From CAZPRY01 sp964589175 (GTDB lineage Bacteria > Fidelibacterota > UBA2242): a stretch of 64,000 nucleotides of DNA. The translations under genes were made by a program, and so were the position numbers. Below, piece by piece: positions 10,423 to 20,700 of this stretch. Positions within the stretch are counted from its first letter, which is position 1. Each line of letters starts with the position of its first letter. The stretch covers positions 25,836 through 89,835 of the forward strand of contig CAZPRY010000014.1 in the NCBI GenBank assembly GCA_964589175.1. The letters are read 5' to 3'. The notes below the pieces were generated by a model. It searched no databases. It had not been told where the DNA came from and saw only the letters and a list, made by a program, of their open reading frames with translations.

Positions 10423-13400
10423 TTAGATTTCGAGCATCAGACCCAAACGGATCTGACGGGGAACACCGTAGTTGTTGTAATCCCATTCCCGCATCTTATA
10501 GAGGGATTTGCCGGTATCATCCAGGCTGTTCCAGTAAGTTTTTCCCGGCGCAGTTCCGAGATAACCGGTATCATTGGGTAATCCTGTTGTGATATAGACA
10601 TCCTTAACATTGGCGGTATTCAGGAGATTGATCACCCACGCATAGGCCGTGAGTTTTGCCTTGCCAATATAGAAGCCTTTATCGATTTTCAGATCGATTC
10701 TGAAGACCCAAGGACTAACTTCCGAATTAACGGCTGATAGCGGTTGTTCGGAAAGGGCATCGTTATCATAACGACCGTTGAACGGGAAGTTATTCACGAT
10801 CTTGGCTCGGGTAAACGGGTTGCCGGAATTGAAGGCAAACTGCATGTTAGCCCCGAAGTTTTTCAGAGCAGCCGGAACGGAGGCTTCCTGGCCCAGACGG
10901 TAATCCAGGTTCAATGTGCCGGTATGTCTCTGCTCGAAGGCCAGCGGCTGGGCATATTTCGGGAAATGTCCTCTTGCACCGCCCTGCCAGGCAATATCAA
11001 AGTTACCACCCGAAGCAGAACCGGTGCCATTGGCGAACTGCATTTCGTAGTTCATCGTCGCGGACAGATTCTTCCAACGTCTGAGCGTAAAGATCACATC
11101 CAGACCTTTGATCGTACCGTAATCACCGTTCTGATAGAAAGCGATGTTGGTGACATCGGTCGTTTCATTGATCAACTGGACCAGGTCTTCGGTCTCTTTG
11201 TAGAAGGCTGTCAACTGCAATGCGGCCATTTCGCCCAATCTCTGCTTGAAACCAATTTCATAGGAAATGGTTTTCGGCGGTCTGAGATTCGGGTTGTCCA
11301 GGGATGTAAAATAGCCGCCGGATTTTACGTATCTATCCAGGTAGAACGGGCTTGAGTAAAGGTCCGTAAGCCGCGGAGCCTGGTAGAAGATACCGTACTG
11401 GGCGTGAAAAACGGTCATATCGGTGACCGGGAAACTCATGCCCAGGCGGGGGCTGATGTAGTAATACGTTTCGGAATCAACGACATCTTCTCGCGTAAAA
11501 GCTTCGTCGCCGCCGAACATACCGGTCCCGGCCACATAGGTGCCGTTGCCATTGTAATTGACCTTACCATCCGCATCAATATACTGGGCCGCGATCTCCT
11601 TGAACATCCAACCATTCGGATTGATATGGTCATAACGCAGACCGAGATTCAGGATCAGGTCTCTGAACTCGACTTTATCCTGCAGGTAACCGCTCATGAT
11701 AATCGGGTTGTAGGGAGCCTGTTTTTTCCAGGCGTCGTTGGTCGGACTCAGGTTGGCATCGAACTCAGTGTCGAAATAATCACCGTCATCGACTTCGTTA
11801 CCGTCGACATCATACCCGTAGAAACGGATATCCGCGGCGCGGTACTTTTCGATCTCGGTCGAATAATCGGGATCGGCCAATTTGGTCGGAGTATAAATTC
11901 GGATGGACCGGAGCGTATGATATTTATACTCAAAACCGGCCTTGAATGTGTGATATTTACCCTGCTGATGGGTAAGGTCAAAATCGATTCCCCAATACGT
12001 GGTGCGTTGCTTATAGTAAGAATCGTACTGGCTGTAGGGCTGGAAGAAATCCGGTCCCAAACGCCCCGTATAAGCTTCGCCGTAGTACTGAGCTTCATCC
12101 GGCCACGGATTGTAGGTCGGATCGCCGTATTTCTCAAGATCATCCTTGAAGGTCGGATCGTAGCACTTTACTTCCGTATCGAAGTGCATAAACTTCAGAT
12201 CGTAGAAAGTGTGCCCCGACAGGGTGTGGGTCAAGGTCGTATTGATCGACTGGGTGTCGGTGAAATACAGCGGCCGATGCTCCGTATCAAAGAAGCGAAT
12301 CGGCTGAATTGCCGCAGCCGTACCCAAAAAGTCCGCACTGAACTGCCGGTTGGTCTGCGAGATACTGCTCTTCAGTTCCATCTTCTTGCCCAGCTGCAAT
12401 TTGATCTTTCCGGTGTAGGACCAATCCGAGCTGGCGTTTTTCGGCAGGCGGGCATTGAACTTGTAGTTCTTGATCGAGGTCGTATCGGAAGTAACATCCT
12501 CCACCGTTGTGCCGTCTGCGGCAAAGGTGGTGTCATAAGCTACCTGATACTCATCGAACAGACTCGGATCATAAGAGTTGTGCGTGTACGTATAATCATC
12601 GAGACGCCACGGATTATAAGCCCAGCCGTAGGACGGGGTAATATCCGCACGGTACGTACGAACACCACTGAAGAAGAAAGTGTGCTTCTTCTTCGGGATA
12701 ATCGGACCGCTCAGTGTCATCGTATACTCGTTAAAGCCGTACGAATACGCGCCTAACGCTTCTTTGTCGGCACTGAGAAATTCATCGGTCACCGCTTCCA
12801 CGGAAGCAGAATAGCGATCAGTACCGGCGTTGGTTGTAATGGCGATAATACCGGACATTGCCTCACCGTATTCCGCATTAAAACCACCCGTCTGAACACT
12901 CATTTCTTCGATCGCGCTGGCCGGCAGATGAATCCTGACCGCGTAATTGTAGGGGTCATTTACAAAGACACCATCAATATACACGGCGGTTTCGGACGAA
13001 CGACCGCCACGGACATTCATCGCGCCGCTGTTTTCTTCTTTTACAACACCGGCGACCGTACCGACGATATCCTGAATCGACCGGATCGGAAGGTGTTGAA
13101 TTTCCTCGGCGGACTTGATGATGTTCGTATTGGTTTCATCCTTACGAATCATCGGCCTTTGCGCAGTAACCATAACTTCTTCGAATTCCAGAGCCGTTAC
13201 TTCCAGCTCGAAATTCATCTCAGTTGTCAGGTCCAGCGATACTCTAACGCCTTGAACTACTACATCCTTGTAACCGATGTAGGATGCACGAACCGTGTAT
13301 CCGCCAACGGGCACATTGAGGATTGAATAGTAGCCTTCCGCGTCAGAAGCAGCTCCCAAAAACAGGGATTCATCATCGATGATGATATTTACACCTGTTA

Positions 13401-13515
13401 ATGGCTCGCCAGTAGCCTTGTCAACAACTGTTCCTGCGATCTTACCGACCGTTGCTGCGAACATAGCAAATGGTAGCAAAATCACTAAAAAGCAAATCGA
13501 GACACGACGTACCAT
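10423..13515 (-). CDS. TonB-dependent receptor A
   Basis: A complete 1030-residue outer-membrane receptor, taken to import an unknown ligand using TonB energy. A signal peptide (to about residue 21) leads into a carboxypeptidase-regulatory-like domain (about 23-112, with GKIAGTVVDKATGEPL and the YIGYKD turn), then a plug (about 125-245: MNVRGGRSSETAVYIDGVF and GGFNAEYGEAMSG) and a long barrel. The C-terminus (RQIRLGLMLEI) fits an outer-membrane barrel. The ATG at 13515 has an AGGAGG site and lies some 50 bases after a good promoter. It is the first gene of the unit that continues with paralogue A and the PorV-like gene, and it resembles receptor B at 1-2478, pointing to duplication of the locus. 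Confidence 0.92.
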   Translation of the reverse strand: MVRRVSICFLVILLPFAMFAATVGKIAGTVVDKATGEPLTGVNIIIDDESLFLGAASDAEGYYSILNVPVGGYTVRASYIGYKDVVVQGVRVSLDLTTEMNFELEVTALEFEEVMVTAQRPMIRKDETNTNIIKSAEEIQHLPIRSIQDIVGTVAGVVKEENSGAMNVRGGRSSETAVYIDGVFVNDPYNYAVRIHLPASAIEEMSVQTGGFNAEYGEAMSGIIAITTNAGTDRYSASVEAVTDEFLSADKEALGAYSYGFNEYTMTLSGPIIPKKKHTFFFSGVRTYRADITPSYGWAYNPWRLDDYTYTHNSYDPSLFDEYQVAYDTTFAADGTTVEDVTSDTTSIKNYKFNARLPKNASSDWSYTGKIKLQLGKKMELKSSISQTNRQFSADFLGTAAAIQPIRFFDTEHRPLYFTDTQSINTTLTHTLSGHTFYDLKFMHFDTEVKCYDPTFKDDLEKYGDPTYNPWPDEAQYYGEAYTGRLGPDFFQPYSQYDSYYKQRTTYWGIDFDLTHQQGKYHTFKAGFEYKYHTLRSIRIYTPTKLADPDYSTEIEKYRAADIRFYGYDVDGNEVDDGDYFDTEFDANLSPTNDAWKKQAPYNPIIMSGYLQDKVEFRDLILNLGLRYDHINPNGWMFKEIAAQYIDADGKVNYNGNGTYVAGTGMFGGDEAFTREDVVDSETYYYISPRLGMSFPVTDMTVFHAQYGIFYQAPRLTDLYSSPFYLDRYVKSGGYFTSLDNPNLRPPKTISYEIGFKQRLGEMAALQLTAFYKETEDLVQLINETTDVTNIAFYQNGDYGTIKGLDVIFTLRRWKNLSATMNYEMQFANGTGSASGGNFDIAWQGGARGHFPKYAQPLAFEQRHTGTLNLDYRLGQEASVPAALKNFGANMQFAFNSGNPFTRAKIVNNFPFNGRYDNDALSEQPLSAVNSEVSPWVFRIDLKIDKGFYIGKAKLTAYAWVINLLNTANVKDVYITTGLPNDTGYLGTAPGKTYWNSLDDTGKSLYKMREWDYNNYGVPRQIRLGLMLEI

Positions 13516-13569
13516 ACCATTCCTCCTTATAATGTTAGAATATTTATTTAAACTTCCTCACCAATGGGA

Positions 13570-13598
13570 ATGTAAGTATTTTGATTTAGCTTTGTCAA
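13570..13598 (-). promoter_or_regulatory. Sigma-70-type promoter for receptor A operon
   Basis: On the minus strand, a perfect TTGACA (13593-13598) is followed after 17 bases by TTACAT (13570-13575). Predicted transcription starts near 13563, giving a leader of about 48 bases with an AGGAGG site before the ATG at 13515. Confidence 0.7.
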
Positions 13599-13620
13599 GT
13601 TTTTTTTATAACGGGGAACT

Positions 13621-14226
13621 TTATTTTTTTAAGCGCTTTTCCAGCACCTCATCGATTAGGCCGTATTCCCTCGATGTATGGGCTGACATAAAGTAATTTC
13701 GATCGGTATCCCTGGTGACCTTTTCGAGCTCCTGGGAAGTTAATTCCGCCAAAATCTGATTTAATTTAAGTTTCAAATTGACGATTTCTTTGGCATGAAT
13801 CTCAATATCGCTGGCCTGCCCTTCAATTCCGCCCAGCGGTTGATGGATCATGATACGCGAATTGGGAAGCGCGGAACGCTTGCCCTTGCTCCCCGCGGCC
13901 AATAAGATCGCCGCCATGCTGGCCGCCTGGCCGACACAGATGGTCGCCACATCGGGTTCAATGAAGCGCATCGTATCGAAGATGGCCAGCCCGGATGTCA
14001 CAACGCCACCCGGGGAATTGATATAGAGCGAGATATCTTTCTTCGGCTCCTCCGCCGCCAGAAAAATCATCTGGGCGATCACCACACTGGCCACATGATC
14101 ATCAATCGGTTCGCCGAGAAAAATGATGCGCTCTTTCAGGAGCCGCGAATAAATATCATAGGCTCTCTCGTAATTTCCGCTACGCTCGACTACCATGGGA
14201 ACGTACATCTGATTTTTTGATCTCAT
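13621..14226 (-). CDS. clpP: ATP-dependent Clp protease proteolytic subunit
   Basis: The 201-residue serine peptidase that forms the barrel of the Clp protease and degrades proteins fed in by an AAA+ unfoldase in the cytoplasm. Visible: the handle/IGF-loop region, INSPGGVV, the nucleophile Ser103 in GQAASMAA, and His128 in RIMIHQPLGG. Aligned with E. coli and B. subtilis ClpP, the third catalytic residue (Asp in RDRF/RDNF) is Asn177 here (DTDRNYF). The same Asp-to-Asn change is known in Listeria ClpP1. The start overlaps the tig stop by four bases (ATGA), indicating translational coupling. The usual partner clpX is not next to it in this window. Confidence 0.96.
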   Translation of the reverse strand: MRSKNQMYVPMVVERSGNYERAYDIYSRLLKERIIFLGEPIDDHVASVVIAQMIFLAAEEPKKDISLYINSPGGVVTSGLAIFDTMRFIEPDVATICVGQAASMAAILLAAGSKGKRSALPNSRIMIHQPLGGIEGQASDIEIHAKEIVNLKLKLNQILAELTSQELEKVTRDTDRNYFMSAHTSREYGLIDEVLEKRLKK

Positions 14227-15506
14227 TGCTGTTCCTTCTTGCGCATTTCACTCGTTTTTTGGTTTTTTTTCTTGGTCTTGGCGAATCCCAGCAGAAGTTC
14301 ATGAACCTTCTGTTCATAGATGTCGTTTTCCAGACGGTTGCGATTCTCCCGTTTGTGATAAAATTTAACGACCTGGGCGCGCTCCTGCTCACCGTACTTC
14401 CCGGCAATCTCCTCGATCTTCTTCTCCAGGTCTTCGGCGGGGACTTCGATCTTCTCCGTTTCAATCAGGGCCCGTTGAATCAGGTACCAGCGAATTTCAC
14501 GGGTCGCCAGCGGTGTGTACATCTCTCTCAGCCGAGCCTCATCCACGTCTTTGTCCTCATTGCGTTTCCTGGTATCCTCGATGATACCATCCAGAAAGGA
14601 CCGAATCCGGGAAGGCGCCACTTCAAAGCTGGTGTTATTCGTAAAATACTCCCGGATGCTGCGCTGCAATTCCGTATCCGCCCGGCGATCCCATTCGGAT
14701 TGCAGGGATTTTTCCACCTGCTCTCTGAGTTCAGTATAGCTCTGCACGTCGTTGAAATTACCTTTGATGTAGTCATCGGTAAATTCCGGCTGCGTGTGGG
14801 ATTCGACGCGTTTTACCTTGATTTCATAAAATACATCATCCCCTTTTTCCGGTGTGACCGAAATCCGAATCTGATCGCCCGCTTTGGCCCCGATCAGTTG
14901 AGCGGCTCCCGGTTTTCCGAAAATACCCTCGCCGATTTTGATCATGCGGTCCTGAATCCGTTTACCGACGATCGGCACTCCGTTCGCATCACACTCCTGG
15001 ATATCGCCGGCGATAAAATGGCCGTCCTGGGCGCCGTCGGTCACCTCACCTACAATCGCATGCTGTTCCTTCAAATCCTCCAGATAGAGGTCGACATCTT
15101 CCGGATCGACGACATAGACGTTCCGGTCGACGGTAAAACCCTTCTTGTAATCGGGCAGTTCGACTTCGGGATCGACCTCAACGGTGATCGAATAGAGGAA
15201 CTCGCCGCCTTCTTTGAAATCCACTTTCGAGATCTGAAAATCCACCGTAGCCGCCAACTTGCTTTCCTTGATGGCGTCCTGGTAATTATGTTCGATGACC
15301 TCATTCGTGAATTCGTATTTAATCTGGGGATCGAGCAGGCGTCGGGCCAGCGCTTCCGGCACTTTGCCCGGCCGGAAACCGTCTAGTTTCAGGTTCTTGC
15401 GCAACTTCTGAAATACGCGCATATATTCTTCAGCCACCTCTTTCCAGGCGAGCGTTACGTCAATTGTCTTCTCGACAGGGCTATTGCTGTTTACATTAAT
15501 TTTCAT
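14223..15506 (-). CDS. tig: Trigger factor, ribosome-associated chaperone
   Basis: A 427-residue ribosome-bound chaperone that shelters nascent chains at the exit tunnel. The N-terminal ribosome-binding signature GFRPGKVP is at residues 43-50, followed by a central FKBP-type PPIase domain (about 150-245) that looks divergent, and a long helical C-terminal domain ending in a lysine-rich tail. The length is typical. It is upstream of clpP and overlaps it by four bases, the common tig-clpP order. The start at 15506 is preceded by a GAGGGA-like element. Confidence 0.95.
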   Translation of the reverse strand: MKINVNSNSPVEKTIDVTLAWKEVAEEYMRVFQKLRKNLKLDGFRPGKVPEALARRLLDPQIKYEFTNEVIEHNYQDAIKESKLAATVDFQISKVDFKEGGEFLYSITVEVDPEVELPDYKKGFTVDRNVYVVDPEDVDLYLEDLKEQHAIVGEVTDGAQDGHFIAGDIQECDANGVPIVGKRIQDRMIKIGEGIFGKPGAAQLIGAKAGDQIRISVTPEKGDDVFYEIKVKRVESHTQPEFTDDYIKGNFNDVQSYTELREQVEKSLQSEWDRRADTELQRSIREYFTNNTSFEVAPSRIRSFLDGIIEDTRKRNEDKDVDEARLREMYTPLATREIRWYLIQRALIETEKIEVPAEDLEKKIEEIAGKYGEQERAQVVKFYHKRENRNRLENDIYEQKVHELLLGFAKTKKKNQKTSEMRKKEQQ

Positions 15507-15538
15507 GTTCCATTCCCTCTGATTTACACTTTCTGCTG

Positions 15539-15621
15539 TGCCGCGGGCGAGAGTCGAACTCGCACTCTAAATTAGAACTGGATCCTAAGTCCAGCGCGTC
15601 TGCCAGTTCCGCCACCGCGGC
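15539..15621 (-). tRNA. tRNA-Leu (anticodon UAG)
   Basis: Read on the minus strand, 83 bases fold as a class II tRNA. The acceptor stem is GCCGCGG paired with CCGCGGC, with discriminator A. The anticodon loop is CTTAGGA (anticodon TAG) between GCTGG and CCAGT-type arms, followed by a variable arm and a TTCGACTC T-loop. CCA is not encoded. It lies between the 655-residue secreted protein and tig. Confidence 0.95.
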
Positions 15622-15701
15622 TCAAATAACCATAAAATTTAACCGCTGCGGGACAGTTTTCAAAGGGATTAGCTCCCGCTTGAGGATCGCAAGACGGAGG
15701 C

Positions 15702-17669
15702 CTACTGAACCAGGAGCATTTTATGAATGGATTGGAACGAAGGGGTAGTCAGGCGGTAGAAATATATCCCGGAATTCACTCTGCGACCGTCCGCCGACCG
15801 GCCGTCCCATGACACGGAATGCAGGCCTGGGTTCCGCCGGGCATCGATCAGCGTCAGGACTTTCTCCCCCACCAGGTTGAAAATCGTGATCTCCACCGGC
15901 GCGGCAACCGGCAGCTGGAAACGGATCACCGTCGAGGCATTAAACGGATTGGGATAATTCCGGTAGAGATAAAATCGATCGGGTAAAATATCATCGGCTT
16001 CAACGCCGGTTTGCACATCGAAACTGAGGTGAAAGCTGTCTGCGGAGGCCGCACTGAAAAGAATTTTATCGGCTTCCACAAACCAATTCACATCCAATAA
16101 ACCGGGATATTCCGCGCCCATTTCCCGTAAAAGGCTCAGCAAAGTCGAATACGGGATCGTGAGAGTAGTGTCCGCCCCGTCCCGATCGGACGGAACCGGC
16201 GGCGAGATTTGCCCGGTTCCCGGAATCCCGAACCGGACGGAATAACGTGTGTACCCCGTTTGCGATGAACCGGCCGTCTGCCACCGGAATACGAGGCCTT
16301 CGTCGCCGAGCCAATCAAAATTGAGAGCTATCTGGCGACCGTCGGAAGGTTCCAGAAGACTGAATGACCGGGGACTTTCCACCAGGGTCAAGCGTCCGCC
16401 TGCCACCGCGGCCCGCAGCTTTTCGTTATCCGAATTCCGAAAAATATAATCAGCGACACCGATCCCATAGTCACCCTCAGCAATACCGGGTTTGGGTGTT
16501 CCGGTAATGTGAATGGTCGTTTCACTCCCGGCAGGAATCTCCTGACCGTTCGGATGAGATCCGATCAGTTGGTACTCATTCGCGGCGTTGGCGGTTAAAA
16601 ACAATTGCCAGCCGGCGAGTGCGCTGCTCACGTCAGTCAGGTTCAGGACGGCACCGGAGTCGACCACGGTCAACTGGAAAAATTTGAGTGCCTCGCTGTT
16701 GGTGATATCGACGTTGATCTCAACGGGCATTTCGGTCCCGAGTGTATCATCGCGCAAATGCACAAAAACCGGCGGTTCTGTGATGCGGAACTGTCCGGCG
16801 TCTGCGACTGTCTCGAGGGTCAACGCTAGAGAATCACTGATGATAACATTTCGCAAATCCAACGTTATATTGCCGTAGGCCGCATCCTCATCAACCGCGT
16901 AGATGACTCTGGCGATCTCCTGCGCTCCGGCAGGGATCAGCCCGTTTCCCTGGTTCACTCCCAGAACGGTGTAAGTACCGTCCGTTTGTTCGGCGCCGGA
17001 GACCAGCCAGGGATTCTGCGGGTCCGTTTGCAGATCCCTGCCATCCAGAACAGCCACGCCGGACAGAAAATCCGGAATATCGCGGATGTCGAACTGGAAG
17101 GCTTTGATCGCCGCCGTATGCGTCAGACGCACCGAGATCGTATCCATCGCTCCCGGACCGGCCTCGCCGTCACTCAGCGCGAGAATCGTCTGTTCCATGA
17201 TGGTTATACTTCCCGACCGCGCGATCAGCGGCAATGCCTCCCCGGAGGGATCGGACAGAAAGGCATTCGCAAAATCCAGGGTAGTAATGCTTTCCTTATA
17301 TATAGAAGCTGTAAGGCGCAGATGGATAAGTGGGCTGTTTGTAACCGTAGCCCCCTGCATCCCGGAATAGTAAGCCAGAATGCGTAAGCCATCGCCCTGC
17401 ACTTCCCTGCTGGCAAGCTTCCATGACGCCAGATCGTCCGGAAGTTTTACCTCAACTGCTTGAAATTTATCGGAATTGTCCAGGATATCGAACTGAAATC
17501 CGCCGATCGGTTGCTGGCAGTGATCCAGCCGGATCTCGAGATGGGCCGTGTCGCCCGGCAGGATTTCACAGGGATCAAATGTCAGAACCGTTTGCTCCTG
17601 GGCCAGTAGAATAGACAGCCCGGTAATCAACACCAGGGAGAACATTGTCCTGCTTACCATCTTCATCAT
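15702..17669 (-). CDS. Secreted protein with three cohesin-like domains and a T9SS type A sorting domain
   Basis: A 655-residue exported protein of unknown function. After a signal peptide (to about residue 24) come three similar beta-sandwich units of about 130 residues (roughly 27-155, 158-293 and 297-432). Each opens with a PGD-, PGA- or GTE-type turn and contains FQFDI or FFQLTV strands, resembling cohesin domains. A further Ig/Fn3-like region covers about 435-560. The C-terminus (about 572-655) is a classic T9SS type A sorting domain: LYRNYPNPFNAST, ITIFNLVGEKV and VNSGIYFYRL. No Shine-Dalgarno site is seen; ATGs at 17669 and 17666 are both possible. It stands alone between secA and the tRNA. 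In cellulosome systems cohesins bind dockerins; no dockerin partner is recognised here. Confidence 0.8.
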   Translation of the reverse strand: MMKMVSRTMFSLVLITGLSILLAQEQTVLTFDPCEILPGDTAHLEIRLDHCQQPIGGFQFDILDNSDKFQAVEVKLPDDLASWKLASREVQGDGLRILAYYSGMQGATVTNSPLIHLRLTASIYKESITTLDFANAFLSDPSGEALPLIARSGSITIMEQTILALSDGEAGPGAMDTISVRLTHTAAIKAFQFDIRDIPDFLSGVAVLDGRDLQTDPQNPWLVSGAEQTDGTYTVLGVNQGNGLIPAGAQEIARVIYAVDEDAAYGNITLDLRNVIISDSLALTLETVADAGQFRITEPPVFVHLRDDTLGTEMPVEINVDITNSEALKFFQLTVVDSGAVLNLTDVSSALAGWQLFLTANAANEYQLIGSHPNGQEIPAGSETTIHITGTPKPGIAEGDYGIGVADYIFRNSDNEKLRAAVAGGRLTLVESPRSFSLLEPSDGRQIALNFDWLGDEGLVFRWQTAGSSQTGYTRYSVRFGIPGTGQISPPVPSDRDGADTTLTIPYSTLLSLLREMGAEYPGLLDVNWFVEADKILFSAASADSFHLSFDVQTGVEADDILPDRFYLYRNYPNPFNASTVIRFQLPVAAPVEITIFNLVGEKVLTLIDARRNPGLHSVSWDGRSADGRRVNSGIYFYRLTTPSFQSIHKMLLVQ

Positions 17670-17711
17670 AAAATTTATAAAGAAATAAGTCGCCCGTCGC
17701 GTGCTGTCGCC

Positions 17712-20700
17712 TTAAGAAGCGTCAGCCCCGTGGCATTTTTTATACTTCTTCCCGCTACCGCAGGGACAGGGATCGTTGCGTCCGATTTTATCTGCGACTT
17801 CTATCGGTTTGATTTTCTGCGGCCGGCCGTCATAACCGCGTTCCGGCGCAGCACTTGCCGCTTCCCGGGCGGCATGCGCCAGCCCCATTCCGAGACTGTC
17901 CTTATGCTCGACTTTGAATGGTTCGGGCCTTCTGCGCGGCGCCATCTGGGCTACCGGCGCATTGAGCTGCGCCCGGAAACAGAGTTTCAGGGTATCCTTG
18001 TTCACATCGTCCAGTATTTTGACGAAAGCATCAAAGGCTTCACCCTTGTATTCGAGCAACGGATCTTTCTGCCCGTAAGCGCGCCAGTTGATGCCCTCTT
18101 TAAGCTGGTCCATGGCATAGAGATGATCCCGCCACTTCTCATCGATGGTCCGCAAGCTCACAAATCTTTCCAGAAATTCCATCTGTTCGCGTCCCAGATA
18201 TTGCTCTCTGCGCATATAGTAGTCCGTGGCCCTCTTCACCAGGCCTGCCTTTATTCCGGCTTCGGAGGCGTCGCTCAGGCTGTTCAGGCTGATATCGATT
18301 CCCAATGTGGAAGTCAGTTCCTCACGCAGGCTGCCCCAATCCCAGTCTTCCGGCATCGATCTTGAATCGGTATAGCGGTCCACCAGGCTGTCGACCCAAT
18401 CTTCCAGAATATCCATAATTTCCTGGCGCAGATTCTCGCCGTTGAGGGCGTAGTTACGGCGATCGTAGATGATGACGCGCTGTTGGTTCATCACATCGTC
18501 GTATTCCAGGAGGTGCTTGCGGATACTGAAGTTGCGGCCTTCAACTTTCTTCTGGGCTCTCTCGATCGAACGGGTGACCATTGAGTGCTGGATTACCTGC
18601 CCCTCCTCAATGCCCATGCGGTCCATAATGGAGACAATCCGCTCGCTGTTGAACAGGCGCATAAGATCGTCTTCCAGAGAGAGGAAAAAGCGTGAGGCGC
18701 CCGGGTCGCCCTGGCGACCGCTGCGGCCGCGCAGCTGCAAGTCGATACGCCGCGACTCGTGTCGTTCGGTACCGATGATGTAAAGACCGCCCTTCTCCGT
18801 GACTCCCTGTCCCAACTTGATATCGGTTCCGCGGCCGGCCATGTTGGTCGCAATTGTCACCGCGCCGGGTTCGCCGGCCCGGGCGACGATTTCGGCTTCC
18901 CGCTGATGATGCTTGGCATTCAGAACGTTGTGAGGTATGCCGCGGCGCTTGAGCATACGGCTGATCGTCTCGGAGACCTCGACGCTTACCGTTCCAACCA
19001 GCATCGGCTGCCCTTTATGGAAAGCACTTTCAATCTCATCCAGGATGGCGTTGTATTTTTCGCGCTTGGTTTTGTAGACCTGGTCTTCATAATCTTTACG
19101 AACGCAGGGCATGTTCGTCGGAATTGCTACCACACCCAGTTTATAAATATCTTCAAATTCCCCCGCTTCCGTCAAAGCCGTACCGGTCATACCGGCCAGT
19201 TTGGCGTACATTCGGAAATAGTTCTGAATCGTCACCGTCGCGAAGGTCTGCGTCTCGGCCTCCACTTTCACCTTTTCTTTGGCTTCGATGGCCTGGTGCA
19301 AGCCGTCGCTGTAGCGTCGGCCCGGCAGAATTCGGCCGGTGAATTCATCGACGATCAGGACCTTGCCGTCCTGAACGACATATTCCACATCTTTTTCATA
19401 AAGCATCTGGGCCCGCAGAAGCTGGGAAATATTGTGATAGCGGTCGGAGATTTCGGCATGCTTCGTATCCAGATCCATCTTCATTTTTTCTTTTTCAGCC
19501 TCGGAAAGGTCTTTACGTTCATCAATTTTGACCATCTCTTCGGCAAGATCGGGAACGACCAATTCCTCCACCGGGATCCCCAGCATTTTGGCCAGTTTTT
19601 CTTCCCCGTTGGGCGTCAGGGTGATATTGTGCTGCTTCTCTTCAATCCAGAAATAGAGATCCTTAAAGTAGGCGTCTTGGCTAATCGAGCCGCCGCTTTT
19701 GGAACCCGTCAGCAGCAGAAAATCGCGCTCCCCTTTCTGGAGCAACTTTTGATAGCCCTGTTCTTCCAGTAGTTTGCGCAGACGCCGGTTTTTGGGCGCG
19801 CCCTGGGCTGCCACGTAAAACCTGCGCGCCGATTCTTCACTCTCGATATATTCTTCGAAATTATTCGGAAACTCATTCAAATCGGTCGTGATTTTTTCTT
19901 TCTGATAGCGAACCAGGTTCGAGATGGCCGGATTCAGCGTATCGTACTTTTCATGACGCGAACTGGAGACCGGCCCGGAGATGATCAACGGCGTGCGGGC
20001 CTCATCAATCAGGATGTTATCGACTTCGTCCACGATACAGAAATAATGCCCGCGCTGTACCTGGTCGTCCGCGGAAACGGCCATGTTGTCCCGCAGGTAA
20101 TCGAAGCCGAATTCGTTATTGGTACCGTAGGTGATATCGCAATTGTAGATGGCGCGGCGTTGTTCGGAATCCATCTGGTTCAGGATACACCCGATCGTCA
20201 GTCCCAGCTCCTGGAAAATCCGTCCCATCCACTCGCTGTCGCGTAAAGCCAGGTAGTCATTCACGGTGATGAGATGCACGCCGCGTCCGCTGAGGGCATT
20301 CAGATAGACCGGCATCGTGGCCACCAGCGTCTTGCCCTCACCGGTTTTCATTTCGGCAATTTTGCCTTTATGCAGGACGACCGCACCGATTAACTGCACA
20401 TCGTAGGGAATCATTTCCCATTTGATTTTATTGCCGCCCGCCATCCATTCCTGGCCTACCAAACGCCGGCAGACTTCCTTGACCATCGCAAAGGCTTCCG
20501 GCATGATCTCATCGAGAGCTTCCTGTTCGGCCTTAACCACAAACTTGTACTTATCGTCACGCGTCAGGTTGGCGTCGGCGATCTCGGCTTCCGCTTCTTC
20601 GCGCACCTGCCGAATGCTTTCCTTGAATTCTTCGGTTCGCTTGCGCAAATCCTCGATGGGTTTGTCCGACAGAGTGGCGTAGATCCCGTTGATCTCCTCG

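Noticed and set aside
14217..15386. Plus-strand 389-codon frame opposite tig
   Set aside because: Antisense shadow; tig has full family signatures on the other strand.
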